Positions 33,876 through 43,278 are shown, numbered from the stretch's first letter. The stretch: 64,000 nt of DNA from JANMCE01 sp031410595 (GCA_031410595.1 JANNZM010000054.1:37285-101284); one strand, 5' to 3'. Made by a program: numbers and translations. The notes: a model not told the origin generated them from the letters alone.

Positions 33876-34667
33876 TTAGACGAGTGAGCCGGCGTCGACC
33901 GCAACGACCGAGCCGGTCATGTAGTTGGCGAGGTCACTGCAGCAGAACACCACAACGCGAGCAATGTCGTCGGGTACGCCTAGGCGCCCGAGCGGATTGG
34001 CCGAGAGGCGGGCATCGACGTCGAGACCAGACTCACGTAGCGGCTCCAACTCATGGCGCACGCCGGGCGTGTCGATCACGGTGGGAGCCACAGCGAGCAC
34101 GCGGATGTTGCGGGGTCCGAACTCAAGTGCAAGGGCCTTCGTGAGACCGACGAACGCGTGCTTCGACGCCACGTAGGCACTTATGCCAACGCTGGCCTTG
34201 AGCCCGGCAGTGGATGCCATGTTGATGATGACGCCGCCGCCGGCCATCCGCCGTGCGGCCTCACGGGCCCCGGCGAACGTGCCTCGGGTGTTGACGACCA
34301 GCATTCGGTCAACGAACTCGTCGGTGACATCGAGCACCGCTCCGGTCGTGGGAAAGATGCCGGCGTTGTTGACCCAGATGTCGAGCGACCCGAACTCGCT
34401 GACGGCGCGCTCTGCTGCGGCCGCCAACGTGGCGGTGTCCGTGACGTCGAGCGCCGCGGCTTTCACTCGTCCATCGCCAACCGTTGCTGCAAGCGTCGAG
34501 ACTCCGGCCAGGTCGACATCGCCTGCGATGACCGAGGCGCCGGCCTCAACCAACCGCCGCACGATCTGCGCGCCAAGTCCACGCGCCGCGCCCGTGACGA
34601 CAGCGACCCGGTCCTTCAGTGAGAATAGATCGACCAACGAGCGATCACTGACGTCGGCAATGGCCAC
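33876..34667 (-). CDS. Short-chain dehydrogenase/reductase (SDR)
   Basis: About 263 residues from GTG 34667 (VAIADVSDRSLVDLFSLKDRVAVV). GAARGLGAQ, NNAG, and YVASKHAFVGL are the cofactor and catalytic motifs. The GTG lies one base after the TGA of the upstream SDR (TGA-C-GTG), so translation is probably coupled; no ribosome-binding site is visible. The frame is open upstream inside that gene. Confidence 0.9.
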   Translation of the reverse strand: MAIADVSDRSLVDLFSLKDRVAVVTGAARGLGAQIVRRLVEAGASVIAGDVDLAGVSTLAATVGDGRVKAAALDVTDTATLAAAAERAVSEFGSLDIWVNNAGIFPTTGAVLDVTDEFVDRMLVVNTRGTFAGAREAARRMAGGGVIINMASTAGLKASVGISAYVASKHAFVGLTKALALEFGPRNIRVLAVAPTVIDTPGVRHELEPLRESGLDVDARLSANPLGRLGVPDDIARVVVFCCSDLANYMTGSVVAVDAGSLV

Positions 34668-34668
34668 G

Positions 34669-35451
34669 TCAGTAGGGCATTGTTCCACCGTCGACCGGAA
34701 ACATGCAGCCGGTGATGTTGCGGGCCGCATCGCTGGCCAGCATCACGGCGACTGCTGCCACCTGTTCGACGGTATTGCACTTTTTGATGGCCGACTCCTT
34801 GGTGAAGAGGTCGAGCATGGCCTGATAGCTCGGCAACCCCATGGCGACTGCAGAGTCCGGGCCAGTGTTTCGCACGATGTCGGTCTCGATGAGACCGGGC
34901 AGGATCGCGTTGATGGTGATGCCGGTGGTACCGACCTCTCGCGCTGCTGCCTTCACCAGACCGTTGACGGCGTGCTTGGTTGCGGCATACCCGGGGATGC
35001 CGGGCTTGCCGAGCTTGCCCTCCACCGATGATGTCACCAAGATGCGACCCGTATCACGGGGCATCATGTGCTGCAGCGACTTACGCATGCCCCAGAACAC
35101 GTGGTTCAGGTTCCAGTCGATCTCAAGATTCCACTCTTCGTCGGACATCATGAACACCGGCGCGGTGTTGAGCACGCCGCCGCTATTGAGACACATGATG
35201 TCCAGTTGCCCGAACCGCTCAACCGTGAAATCGACCAGGCCTTCCACCGTGGATTGCTTGGCGGCGTCACCCGCGTAGAACGCGGTGCGCTCGGTTGAAC
35301 CCATTTCGGCGAGCGCTGCATTGCCCTTGGCCTCGTCACGACCGTTGATGACCACACTGGCCCCTTCGGCCAGGAACGCATCGGCCATAGCCCGTCCGAT
35401 GGACCGGGTGCCTCCGGTGATGGCGGCGACTTTTCCGTCTAGCTTGCCCAT
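34669..35451 (-). CDS. Short-chain dehydrogenase/reductase (SDR), tandem copy A
   Basis: A 260-residue SDR. GGTRSIGRAMADAFLAEGASVVI and the catalytic SSVEGKLGKPGIPGYAATKH are nearly the same as in the next gene (35477-36256), so the two are a tandem duplication. This copy has LNSGG where the other keeps NNAGG, and its late insert (GLPSYQAMLDLFTKESAIKK) aligns with its twin. GGGAAGGAA precedes ATG 35451. The pair heads a row of four SDR genes; different substrate stereochemistry is one possible reason. Confidence 0.92.
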   Translation of the reverse strand: MGKLDGKVAAITGGTRSIGRAMADAFLAEGASVVINGRDEAKGNAALAEMGSTERTAFYAGDAAKQSTVEGLVDFTVERFGQLDIMCLNSGGVLNTAPVFMMSDEEWNLEIDWNLNHVFWGMRKSLQHMMPRDTGRILVTSSVEGKLGKPGIPGYAATKHAVNGLVKAAAREVGTTGITINAILPGLIETDIVRNTGPDSAVAMGLPSYQAMLDLFTKESAIKKCNTVEQVAAVAVMLASDAARNITGCMFPVDGGTMPY

Positions 35452-35476
35452 GACTTCCTTCCCCTGGTCTGTTCGT

Positions 35477-36256
35477 TCAGTACGGCGCGCTGCCGCCGTC
35501 GATGGAAATCAACGAGCCCGTGATACCGGCCCCAGCCTCGGAGGCCAAGAGCGTTGCGACCAGCGCGACATCCTCTACCTCGTTCAGGCGTTGGATGGCT
35601 GACTCGCTGGCGAACCAGGCGAGCAGGTCTTCATACTTCATACCCATCGACTCGGCCGCCTTACCGCCTTCGTCTTTCATCATGTCGGTCTCAATAGCAC
35701 CGGGGCAAAGCGCGTTGACGGTGATGCCGAGGGTGCCGACCTCATGGGCCAGAGCTTTGGTGAGTCCGTTGACGGCGTGCTTGCCGGTGACGTAGGTGGC
35801 AATGCCCGGCTTGCCGACCTTGCCTTCCACCGAGGAGATGTTCATGATACGACCCCACTGCTGGGGGATCATGTGGGCGAGCGCACGACGGCTGCACCAG
35901 AACGTGCTCCACAGGTTGACCTTGAGCGCAAACTCCATGGCTTCATCGGTGAGTTCGGCGACAGGTGCGTTGTTCACCGAGCCACCTGCGTTGTTGACCA
36001 GGATGTCGAGGCGGCCGTAACGCGCAACGGTAGCGTCGATGAGCCCTTCGCAATCTTCCTTCACACACGCGTCTCCTGGCACGAAATGCACGCGGTCACC
36101 GGCGGCCATTTCGTCAACCGCTCGCTGGCCTTTGGCAACATCGCGACCGTTGATGACAACGGATGCGCCGTCTCGTACGAACGCCTCGGCGATCGCTCGG
36201 CCGATGCCGCGCGTGCCTCCCGTGATGACCGCGACGCGGCCGTCTAGCTCACCCAT
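35477..36256 (-). CDS. Short-chain dehydrogenase/reductase (SDR), tandem copy B
   Basis: A 259-residue SDR: GGTRGIGRAIAEAF, NNAGG, SSVEGKVGKPGIATYVTGKH with catalytic Tyr-x-x-x-Lys, and PGAIETDMM. It is the closest paralogue of the following gene. GGGGGT precedes ATG 36256. Divergent from the acyl-CoA ligase across 82 bases that include an AGTAAGT element. Confidence 0.92.
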   Translation of the reverse strand: MGELDGRVAVITGGTRGIGRAIAEAFVRDGASVVINGRDVAKGQRAVDEMAAGDRVHFVPGDACVKEDCEGLIDATVARYGRLDILVNNAGGSVNNAPVAELTDEAMEFALKVNLWSTFWCSRRALAHMIPQQWGRIMNISSVEGKVGKPGIATYVTGKHAVNGLTKALAHEVGTLGITVNALCPGAIETDMMKDEGGKAAESMGMKYEDLLAWFASESAIQRLNEVEDVALVATLLASEAGAGITGSLISIDGGSAPY

Positions 36257-36338
36257 TGGTCAACCCCCTTCGTGGCCGACCCCCGGTCAGCACGCTGCGG
36301 ACAAAGTGTAGCCCATGTTGAGTAAGTAAGGTCTAGCC
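36257..36338. promoter_or_regulatory. Divergent gap with AGTAAGT element before the acyl-CoA ligase
   Basis: AGTAAGT at 36321-36327 runs into TAAGGT (36327-36332), seven bases before the ligase GTG at 36339. If TAAGGT is the -10 box, the ligase message would start at its GTG (leaderless). On the other side it may also act on the SDR operon. Confidence 0.35.
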
Positions 36339-37877
36339 GTGTCTCAGTTCGCCGACGACCTAGCCGCCAGCCGCCCCGATGAGATCGCCATTCGGGATCC
36401 GGACCGGGCCCTCGGCTGGGCTGAGGTTGGCGATATTTTGGATCGCGTCGGTAATCGTCTTGTGACGGGCATAGACCTTGGACCGCACCGTCGTGTTGCG
36501 GTGTTTGCCGAGAATGCGGTCGAGACGGCGCTGGCTCATCTTGGCGCGCTCTTGGCAGGGGCTTCGTCGGTGCCGGTCAATTTCCATCTCACGGCCGATG
36601 AGGCGGCGTTCATCCTCCACGACTCAGAGGCACGCGTGCTGTTCGTCGATGGGCACACGGTCGAACGAGGGTTGGCCGCAGCCCGTCAATCCCTTGTGCA
36701 CACCGTGGTCGGATGGGGATGTACCGGTGTGGAGGGAGTTGTCGACTGGGAGACATGGTTGCGTGAGTCAAGCGCCGAACCGCTTTCCCTCGACATCGTG
36801 CCGCTTCCCAATCTGCTCTACACCAGTGGCACCACCGGCCAGCCCAAAGGCACCGAGCTTCCGCCCACCATGTTCGCTGGCGGCGGCACGATGGCCGGGC
36901 ACATCAAGGCCTTGCAGGCCCATCGACTCGCCGCCTTCGGAACCCATCTCGTGGTCGGTCCGATGTACCACACCGGGCCACTGTCCGGCATGCGGCTCCT
37001 GGTCGCAGGTGTGCCTTCGGTGATCCTCTTCCGCTTTGATGCCGAAGCAACGCTCGCCGCCATTGACCGCCACCAGATCGGCACAACCGTCATGGTTCCA
37101 ACCCATTTTGTGCGACTGTTGGGCCTTTCCGACGATGTAAAGCGGCGTTATGACGTGTCTTCGCTCCGGCTAGTCGCTCACACCGGAGCGAAGTGTCCGG
37201 TGGAAACGAAACGAGCGATGATCGAGTGGTGGGGACCGATCTTTTCTGACTCCTACGGGGCCACCGAAGTTGGCACGACCTGCACAATCGACAGCAACGA
37301 CTGGCTGCGATTTCCTGGTTCGGTTGGCAAGGCCATCGCTCCGTTCACCGCACTGGTGCTCGGTGATGACAACGAGGAAGTGCCACCGAATACGGAAGGG
37401 CGGCTGTTCTTTCGTGATGCCACGGAGCGCGGCATCGTCTATCCCAATGATCCGGCCAAGACAGCTCTGGCCAACCCCGAGCCGGGGCTGTTCACGCTGG
37501 GCGAGATCGGGTTCATGAACGTCGAGGGATTCGTCTACATCACCGATCGCTTCAGCGACATGGTGGTCTCTGGCGGCGTGAATCTGTACCCCGCCGAAGC
37601 CGAACAGATCCTTATCGAGCACCCGGCTGTGGCCGACGTCGCGTGTATCGGAGTCCCTCATCCAGAAATGGGGGAAGAGATGAAAGCGCTGGTCATTCCT
37701 GCTGATGCCGCGACGTGTCCCCCTCCAGAGGAACTGCTGGCTTGGTTGAACGAACGGCTTAGCCGCTTCAAGTGCCCACGCACCCTGGATTTCGTCGAGG
37801 ATCTCGGTCGCTCCCCCATGGGAAAGATCAACAAACGCAAGCTGCGCGCTGCGTTCTGGATGGGAGTTTCTTCATGA
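36339..37877 (+). CDS. Acyl-CoA synthetase (AMP-forming ligase)
   Basis: A 512-residue member of the ANL superfamily. The phosphate loop TSGTTGQPKG is at 162-171; DSYGATEVG is the acid/adenylate motif; YITDRFSDMVVSGGVNLYPAEAE is the hinge region; PMGKINKRKLR near the end holds the catalytic Lys. It activates a carboxylic acid to its CoA thioester. GTG start with only a weak AAGG upstream. The PEP-utilizer-like gene follows 62 bases later. The acid is unknown, but the surrounding SDR/Rieske genes suggest a bulky or branched substrate. Confidence 0.94.
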   Translation: MSQFADDLAASRPDEIAIRDPDRALGWAEVGDILDRVGNRLVTGIDLGPHRRVAVFAENAVETALAHLGALLAGASSVPVNFHLTADEAAFILHDSEARVLFVDGHTVERGLAAARQSLVHTVVGWGCTGVEGVVDWETWLRESSAEPLSLDIVPLPNLLYTSGTTGQPKGTELPPTMFAGGGTMAGHIKALQAHRLAAFGTHLVVGPMYHTGPLSGMRLLVAGVPSVILFRFDAEATLAAIDRHQIGTTVMVPTHFVRLLGLSDDVKRRYDVSSLRLVAHTGAKCPVETKRAMIEWWGPIFSDSYGATEVGTTCTIDSNDWLRFPGSVGKAIAPFTALVLGDDNEEVPPNTEGRLFFRDATERGIVYPNDPAKTALANPEPGLFTLGEIGFMNVEGFVYITDRFSDMVVSGGVNLYPAEAEQILIEHPAVADVACIGVPHPEMGEEMKALVIPADAATCPPPEELLAWLNERLSRFKCPRTLDFVEDLGRSPMGKINKRKLRAAFWMGVSS

Positions 37878-37939
37878 CCCCTCCGGTAACCCGATAGTGT
37901 TCGAATTCGTCGGGAGGGCCGTCAGTAGGGGGACTTATC

Positions 37940-39679
37940 ATGGAAGATCGTTGGATTGCCGACTGGACGCCGAGCGAGCGTTGGTCGCATTACACCCGCT
38001 CCAACGCGGGTGAGGTCATCGCCACGCCAACCTCGCCGCTTGGGCAGCAGTTCACCTTCGACAATGGCATTGCGCTTGGCTGGCGAGACGGCTACGTGAG
38101 GCAGGGTTCGTATCCCGAGGGCGAAATGGCCGACAAGCTGCCTGAGGTCTGCGGCTTCTTTGGCGGCTACTTCTATATCAACCTCTCCAACGTCCGCATG
38201 CAGGGCGTACGAAGCCCGCTGGTCACCGTTGAACAACTCGACATGGCGTTCTTCGGTGATCACCCCGACGTGCCGCCCTACGAACCGCATCCGCTCGACG
38301 AAAGACCCGACCTCGTACCCAACATCATGAAGCACATTGGCTTCGTGATGTCGGCCCACACGTGGCCCGAACTTGATGATCAGAAGGCCGAGATGAAAGC
38401 GCTTCGTCGCAATCGTCCCGACATCGGCGCCATGACCGACAGCGAGATTGTTACCCGCTCGCGCGCCATGCAGCCGTGGTTCCGCACGCTGTTTGAGACG
38501 CATACCGTTTCCTCCAGCAGCTCGGGAATCGCGCCCGGCATGTTGTTCGCCGTCGGTCAGGCCATCGGCGACCCGACCGTGCCCATGAAGCTCATCTCGG
38601 GTATCGGTGATGTCGACTCCGCCGAGCCGAGTTACGCCCTGTGGGAGATCTCTCGCCTCGTTCGTAACTCCCCTGCGTTGTCGGCAGCGTTCGATGCCGG
38701 TTCCGATGGCTTACTCGGGCGCCTGCAAGCGTCCTCATCAGCCGAAGGCAAAGCGTTCAATGCAGCGTTTGAACAGTTCCTGGTCAACTACGGATCACGC
38801 GGACCGAACGAGTGGGAAATCAGCGCCCCCTCCTGGGAGACCAACCCTGCGCTTCCCCTCTCACTGCTCGACCGCATTCGCAAGCAAAGCGATACCGAGT
38901 CGCCCACCATCCGCAACGCAGCCAAGGCCGCCGAGCGCAAGCGCCTCATCGAGGAGGTGCGCGCCAAAGTACAGCCCCTTGGCGAGGAGATGGCGGGCAT
39001 GTTCGAAAGCGCGCTCGTGGCCGGCAACATGCAGGCCTACCGAGAGCGAACCAAGAGCACCATCGTCATCCCCGTCAACGAGCTGCGGGTCATGATGAAC
39101 GAGCTCGGCCGCCGCCACGCCGAGGCCGGCGACATTGCGCAAGCCGACTACATCTACATGCTGCTCGATGAGGAACTTGAGCAGTTCGTTGCGTCACCAA
39201 AGGGCTGGAACGAAAAGCTCGCGAAGCGTTATGCAACGTGGAGCGAGCTCTTCGACCTCGAGCCTCCGTATTTCATACGGGACGCCAAGGTACCTCCGCT
39301 CAACCAGTGGCCAAAACGGGTCGACTCAGGTGCTGCTGCTGCCAAGGTCGGCGAGGTGCTGCAGGGAGTTCCCGGATGCGCGGGCATTGTGCGGGGCCGG
39401 GCGTGCGTCATCCTTGATCCGGCCGACCCGGGTGACCTTGAGCCCGGGGACATTTTGGTGGCTCCGCAGACCGATCCGGGCTGGACGCCACTGTTCATGC
39501 CCGCCGGTGGTGTGGTGGTGAATGTGGGCGGCCAGATCAGCCACGCCATCATCGTCAGCCGTGAGCTGGGCCTGCCGTGCGTGGTGTCGGTCACCGACGC
39601 CACCACTCGTATCCCCAACGGTGCCCTCATCGAGGTCAACGGCGACACCGGTCAGATCACCATCCTTGAGGTGCCCTAA
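37940..39679 (+). CDS. PEP-utilizing/dikinase-like protein with swivelling His domain but no ATP-grasp (copy 1)
   Basis: A 579-residue protein. The start (HYTRSNAGEVIATPTSPLG) resembles the middle, substrate-binding domain of rifampicin-phosphotransferase-like enzymes. A helical middle follows, and residues about 480-579 form the swivelling phosphohistidine domain with GGQISHAIIVSRELGLPC, His at 535. The N-terminal ATP-grasp of dikinases is absent. Such a split form is known from phenylphosphate synthase, where the His subunit and ATP-grasp subunit are separate. ATG 37940 has AGGGGGA upstream. It lies after an acyl-CoA ligase and overlaps the convergent MFS gene by four bases. A paralogue is at 50349-52082. 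Confidence 0.8.
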   Translation: MEDRWIADWTPSERWSHYTRSNAGEVIATPTSPLGQQFTFDNGIALGWRDGYVRQGSYPEGEMADKLPEVCGFFGGYFYINLSNVRMQGVRSPLVTVEQLDMAFFGDHPDVPPYEPHPLDERPDLVPNIMKHIGFVMSAHTWPELDDQKAEMKALRRNRPDIGAMTDSEIVTRSRAMQPWFRTLFETHTVSSSSSGIAPGMLFAVGQAIGDPTVPMKLISGIGDVDSAEPSYALWEISRLVRNSPALSAAFDAGSDGLLGRLQASSSAEGKAFNAAFEQFLVNYGSRGPNEWEISAPSWETNPALPLSLLDRIRKQSDTESPTIRNAAKAAERKRLIEEVRAKVQPLGEEMAGMFESALVAGNMQAYRERTKSTIVIPVNELRVMMNELGRRHAEAGDIAQADYIYMLLDEELEQFVASPKGWNEKLAKRYATWSELFDLEPPYFIRDAKVPPLNQWPKRVDSGAAAAKVGEVLQGVPGCAGIVRGRACVILDPADPGDLEPGDILVAPQTDPGWTPLFMPAGGVVVNVGGQISHAIIVSRELGLPCVVSVTDATTRIPNGALIEVNGDTGQITILEVP

Positions 39680-41112
39680 GAGGCAAGAAGCAGCTTCGCA
39701 TTTCCCCGAGAGCGGAGAGAGGACCACAAGAGCGGCGCGCTCATCCCGACATGAATGATGGTTACAGTCCACCACACGCGCCGAGCGCCGGGTAGCAAAC
39801 CGGCGCCAGTCTGTTCGCCCAGCAAGCCGGCGGCGAGCGCAACGCCGAGCGCTCCACCCATCCGGCGGGTGAGTTGCACAATGCTGTTGCCCGCACCAAG
39901 CATGCTTGATGGCAGCGACGCCAAGGCCGCTCCAGTCGTCATGGTGCCGCACATACCGCTGCCAAATCCCATGAGCATCGAAGCAGGGAGCACCACGCCG
40001 AGAAAGTTGGATTCAGCCGAAGCGGTCAGGAGCAGCCATGCCGATCCACTGGCCGTTATGAACGAGCTGACCACGATGGGGCGCGTATTGCCATATCGCA
40101 TCGACATCTTTCCTCCGAGCGGTGAAGCGACCGAGGCCATGACTTGACCAAGAGCCATCGCTAAACCGGCCTTGCGGACCGACCAGCCCCAGAGCGCCGT
40201 CATGATGAGCGGACCGGTCAGAAACCATCCATAGAATCCGGTCTGTTGCAGTGTTCCTGACAGAGCATTGACGGAGAATATTCTGGTCCGGAAGATCGCA
40301 AGGTCAAGCAGCGGGACGTCTGATGTTGCGCACCGTCGAAGAAACGCGGCGATCAACACACCGGCTGCAAGAGCCATCGAAAGAACCAGCGGCGACAACC
40401 ATCCCCAACGATGACCCTGCGCCAGCACCACCATCAGCAGGCCCAGACCGATAGGGCCGATGTAGTAACTGATGCGATCGGTTCGACCAGTTCGATCACC
40501 CCCGTGGTCATCGGGCAGAACCCGCCTGCCCACCAGCGCAATCAAAATGCCAAAGGGGGCGATACCAGCGAACGCGTAACGCCAGTTGTATTCCACGACG
40601 AGCGCACCGAGGGTCGGCGTGAGCCAGGCAGCCACCGAGCCAATACCACCCCACACGCCTATGACCATCGGGGCTTTGGTCGCGGGAAACATCGGCAGGA
40701 CGAGCGCCAGCGCACTGGATGCGAGGAACGCGCCGCCGATGCCCTGAACAATGCGAACTGCGATGATCCACGTGACGGTCGGTGCCAGTGCCGTGAGCGC
40801 CGCGCCGATGCTGAACAGCGTCAACCCGAACAGGTAGAACCGCTTTCGCCCCCGGCGGTCGGCCAATCGGCCGCCCACCAGCAGCAGGGACGATTGCGCC
40901 AACAGAAACCCGGTGGCAATCCAGGCCAAGGTGTTGCGGGACACCCGAGGGTTTTGCGCGGCGATCTTCGGCAAGGCAAGAGAGACGAGCCCGGTATCGA
41001 CCACGAAAAGAAAGATGCTGGCGGCCGCAACGCACACCCCCGTCCACGCCGCTCGGCGTCGGGCAGGGTCTTCGTTCCAGGCCTGGAGATCCTCCGCGGC
41101 GTGGGTGTTCAC
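39676..41112 (-). CDS. MFS drug/metabolite exporter (14-TM, DHA2/EmrB-like)
   Basis: A 478-residue membrane protein with about 14 hydrophobic segments. Motif A is seen as GGRLADRRGRKRFYLFG in the loop between helices 2 and 3, and LALPKIAAQNP in helix 1 is typical of the DHA2 family. GTG overlaps the stop of the flavoprotein gene (GTGA), so the exporter is coupled to it. It probably exports a catabolic intermediate or toxic substrate using the proton gradient. Confidence 0.9.
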   Translation of the reverse strand: MNTHAAEDLQAWNEDPARRRAAWTGVCVAAASIFLFVVDTGLVSLALPKIAAQNPRVSRNTLAWIATGFLLAQSSLLLVGGRLADRRGRKRFYLFGLTLFSIGAALTALAPTVTWIIAVRIVQGIGGAFLASSALALVLPMFPATKAPMVIGVWGGIGSVAAWLTPTLGALVVEYNWRYAFAGIAPFGILIALVGRRVLPDDHGGDRTGRTDRISYYIGPIGLGLLMVVLAQGHRWGWLSPLVLSMALAAGVLIAAFLRRCATSDVPLLDLAIFRTRIFSVNALSGTLQQTGFYGWFLTGPLIMTALWGWSVRKAGLAMALGQVMASVASPLGGKMSMRYGNTRPIVVSSFITASGSAWLLLTASAESNFLGVVLPASMLMGFGSGMCGTMTTGAALASLPSSMLGAGNSIVQLTRRMGGALGVALAAGLLGEQTGAGLLPGARRVWWTVTIIHVGMSAPLLWSSLRSRGNAKLLLAS

Positions 41113-43067
41113 CCGAGTTCGATAGCGAGCTGCATGGCCTGGCGCGTGGCGGACACGACGCGCCGCGGGGCATAGGCGTCCCCGAGCAGGTGGACGTTGG
41201 GGTGAACCTGTTTCAACGATTGGTAGAGCGAGTCATCGCCAACCGCGCCGCAAGCCAGCACCACGGAATCAAAACCCGTACGCCGCCAGCGACGGTCGCT
41301 GTAGGTGTTCGCGAGGGTGACGCCGTCGGTGTCGATGGCAACAAGGCGCGCCATGGCGATGAGCTCCACCCCTTCGCTATCGAGGCGGCTGAGGATCGCT
41401 CCGATGGTGTACTTGCCAACCAGGGGTGACGGCGCCGGGGATCGGTAGATGACGGTGACCTGGTGGCCGAGTCCGCTGAGGTGATCGGCGACCGACAGAG
41501 GCGCCACCCGATCATCCTCACTCACGACCAGCACCCGATGGCCCAATGTGGCCTCACCTGTGAGTACTTGGGTAACCGTGGCGACGTGGGGCAGATCGAG
41601 CCCGGTCGCATCAGGAAGTCGGGATGTCACGCCGGTTGCCGTCGCAACGACATCGGCGCCGTGCGCAATCACGAGGTCGAGTGTCGCTTCCATCCCAAAC
41701 CGTACGGTGACCCCGAGCCTTTCGAGGCGGCTCTGCTGCCACTCGATCCACTTCGCGTACCGGCCGTTCATGCGCAACGTCGCCGCCAGTGCGAGCTGGC
41801 CCCCGACGTTCCTGCCACGTTCCCATACGACGACCTCATGCCCACGCTCGGCCAGCAGCCCAGCCAATTCGAGCCCGGCCGGGCCGGCGCCGATCACCAG
41901 CGCCCGCTGCGGATTCGCCGTCGCAGTGAGCCGGCCAAGATGCTCGCGGCCGGTGTACGGGTTGGCTGCGCAGGCGAACTCGAGGCCTTCGACGACGCGG
42001 CGATCGATGCATTCGTTGACACCCATGCATGGGCGGATAAGCGGGATGAGCCCGCGGCGAGTCTTGTCCACCAACGACGGCTCCGCGATGGTTGCGCGCG
42101 CCATCCCGACCAGGTCAGCATGGCCGGCATCGAGCACCTGTTCCGCCGTCGCGATATCGAACACTCGACCGACGTACACCGTTGGCAGATGGGTGGCCTG
42201 TTTGGCCTGGCCCGCCAACGCGGCCCACTCAGCGTCGCCGTAGGTGCCAGGCGGGATGTAGCTGACGGCCCCCCAGTTGCCGCCCACATCGAAGCTGAAA
42301 TAGTCGAGCGTGCCGTCAGCGGTGAATGCCGACACGATCTCCTGGCAGCCCTCGATGGTGTAGCCGCCTTCGATCATCTCATCAAGACACAGTCGCAACC
42401 CGAGCGTGATTGGCCTCGACACCGACGCCCGCATGGCTTCCACCACCTCGCGCACAAATCGACGGCGGTTCTCAAACGAGCCCCCGTAGCCATCCTGGCG
42501 TCGGTTGGTAAGCGGTGACATGAACCATTGCAATACGTCGTCATGGTTGGCGTGCAGCTCCAGCGCGTCGGCTCCCGCCTCAGCCGCGAGTGCGGCCGAT
42601 TCCCCGTATTCGCGCACAAGCCAGGACACCTCGTCAGCGTCGAGTGCGTGGGGAACGCGGTGGTCGAGGTAACCCGACAGCGTGGCCGACGGAGCGATCG
42701 GCATGCCACCCTGCAGCACGAACTGCACCGTGCCGTAGCCCCCGGCGTCATGGATACGACGTTGCATCTCCCCCATGCGTTCCACAAACTTCGGGTGACG
42801 GAAGTAGCCCGGGCCATTGGCACCGACACCCGTCGGCTCGAAACCGGGCACCAGCGGATTGCGGACGAAGGTTGGACCGCCGCCGACCCATTGCACACCG
42901 CCGCGAACACGCTCGACCCAGTAGGCGCAGTGCCGCTCGAACTGCTCGTCAGTCTCCAGCAGACGACCACTACCACCAGAGTGAGGCGGCACCACCAGGC
43001 GATGGTCGAGCGCCATCGTGCCGACCTGAATTGCGGTGAAGGCAGCGGAGTTCACGGCAGTCGGCAT
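41109..43067 (-). CDS. OYE/FadH-like FMN-FAD oxidoreductase, with altered iron-sulfur motif
   Basis: A 652-residue enzyme. An N-terminal Old-Yellow-type FMN barrel (1-340) has LHANHDDVLQWFMSPLTNRR with YGGS. A cluster motif C347-M-G-V350-N-E-C353 ... C366-A-A-N-P follows, then an FAD/NAD(P) domain opening with GAGPAGLE (393-400). The spacing equals that of trimethylamine-dehydrogenase-type C-x2-C-x2-C-x12-C, but the second Cys is Val here, so a normal 4Fe-4S cluster lacks one ligand. Relatives reduce dienoyl-CoA, enones or bile-acid-like substrates. AGTAAGT elements lie upstream, and the MFS pump gene overlaps its stop. Confidence 0.9.
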   Translation of the reverse strand: MPTAVNSAAFTAIQVGTMALDHRLVVPPHSGGSGRLLETDEQFERHCAYWVERVRGGVQWVGGGPTFVRNPLVPGFEPTGVGANGPGYFRHPKFVERMGEMQRRIHDAGGYGTVQFVLQGGMPIAPSATLSGYLDHRVPHALDADEVSWLVREYGESAALAAEAGADALELHANHDDVLQWFMSPLTNRRQDGYGGSFENRRRFVREVVEAMRASVSRPITLGLRLCLDEMIEGGYTIEGCQEIVSAFTADGTLDYFSFDVGGNWGAVSYIPPGTYGDAEWAALAGQAKQATHLPTVYVGRVFDIATAEQVLDAGHADLVGMARATIAEPSLVDKTRRGLIPLIRPCMGVNECIDRRVVEGLEFACAANPYTGREHLGRLTATANPQRALVIGAGPAGLELAGLLAERGHEVVVWERGRNVGGQLALAATLRMNGRYAKWIEWQQSRLERLGVTVRFGMEATLDLVIAHGADVVATATGVTSRLPDATGLDLPHVATVTQVLTGEATLGHRVLVVSEDDRVAPLSVADHLSGLGHQVTVIYRSPAPSPLVGKYTIGAILSRLDSEGVELIAMARLVAIDTDGVTLANTYSDRRWRRTGFDSVVLACGAVGDDSLYQSLKQVHPNVHLLGDAYAPRRVVSATRQAMQLAIELG

Positions 43068-43194
43068 CGCCCGAGACTATCTGGTGTGACCCTAAAGTAA
43101 GTATCCGTTCCCGCTTCAATGTCGAGACCGTTGCTTTCTGGTCAGGCGATCAAGTAACTACTGCAGCCCACCTCGAGTAGTGCCGGACGCGACA
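43068..43194. promoter_or_regulatory. Upstream region of the OYE gene with two heptamers
   Basis: AGTAAGT (43096-43102) and AGTAACT (43153-43159) lie in this gap, which drives the minus-strand OYE-MFS operon. A TCGACA-like -35 candidate (minus strand, about 43127-43122) lies upstream of the TACTTACTTT stretch. No gene or RNA is seen. Confidence 0.4.
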
Positions 43195-43230
43195 CCGGCC
43201 AGCACCGGAGCATTGTCCAGTACCGGCCGG
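43195..43230 (-). terminator. Terminator hairpin after the binding-protein gene
   Basis: Read on the minus strand, CCGGCCGGTACTGGA pairs with TCCGGTGCTGGCCGG across the loop CAATGC, allowing three G-U pairs. The G-U pairs work only in the minus-strand RNA, which fits termination of the lipoprotein gene ending at 43279. No T-run follows. Confidence 0.7.
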
Positions 43231-43278
43231 GTTCACATGCTTGATCGGTCAGGCAAATGGCCCAACCGGTCTATTGGA

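Noticed and set aside
43068..43278. Possible tRNA or small RNA in the gap
   Set aside because: No cloverleaf or T-loop consensus could be fitted; the only clear structure is the terminator hairpin.
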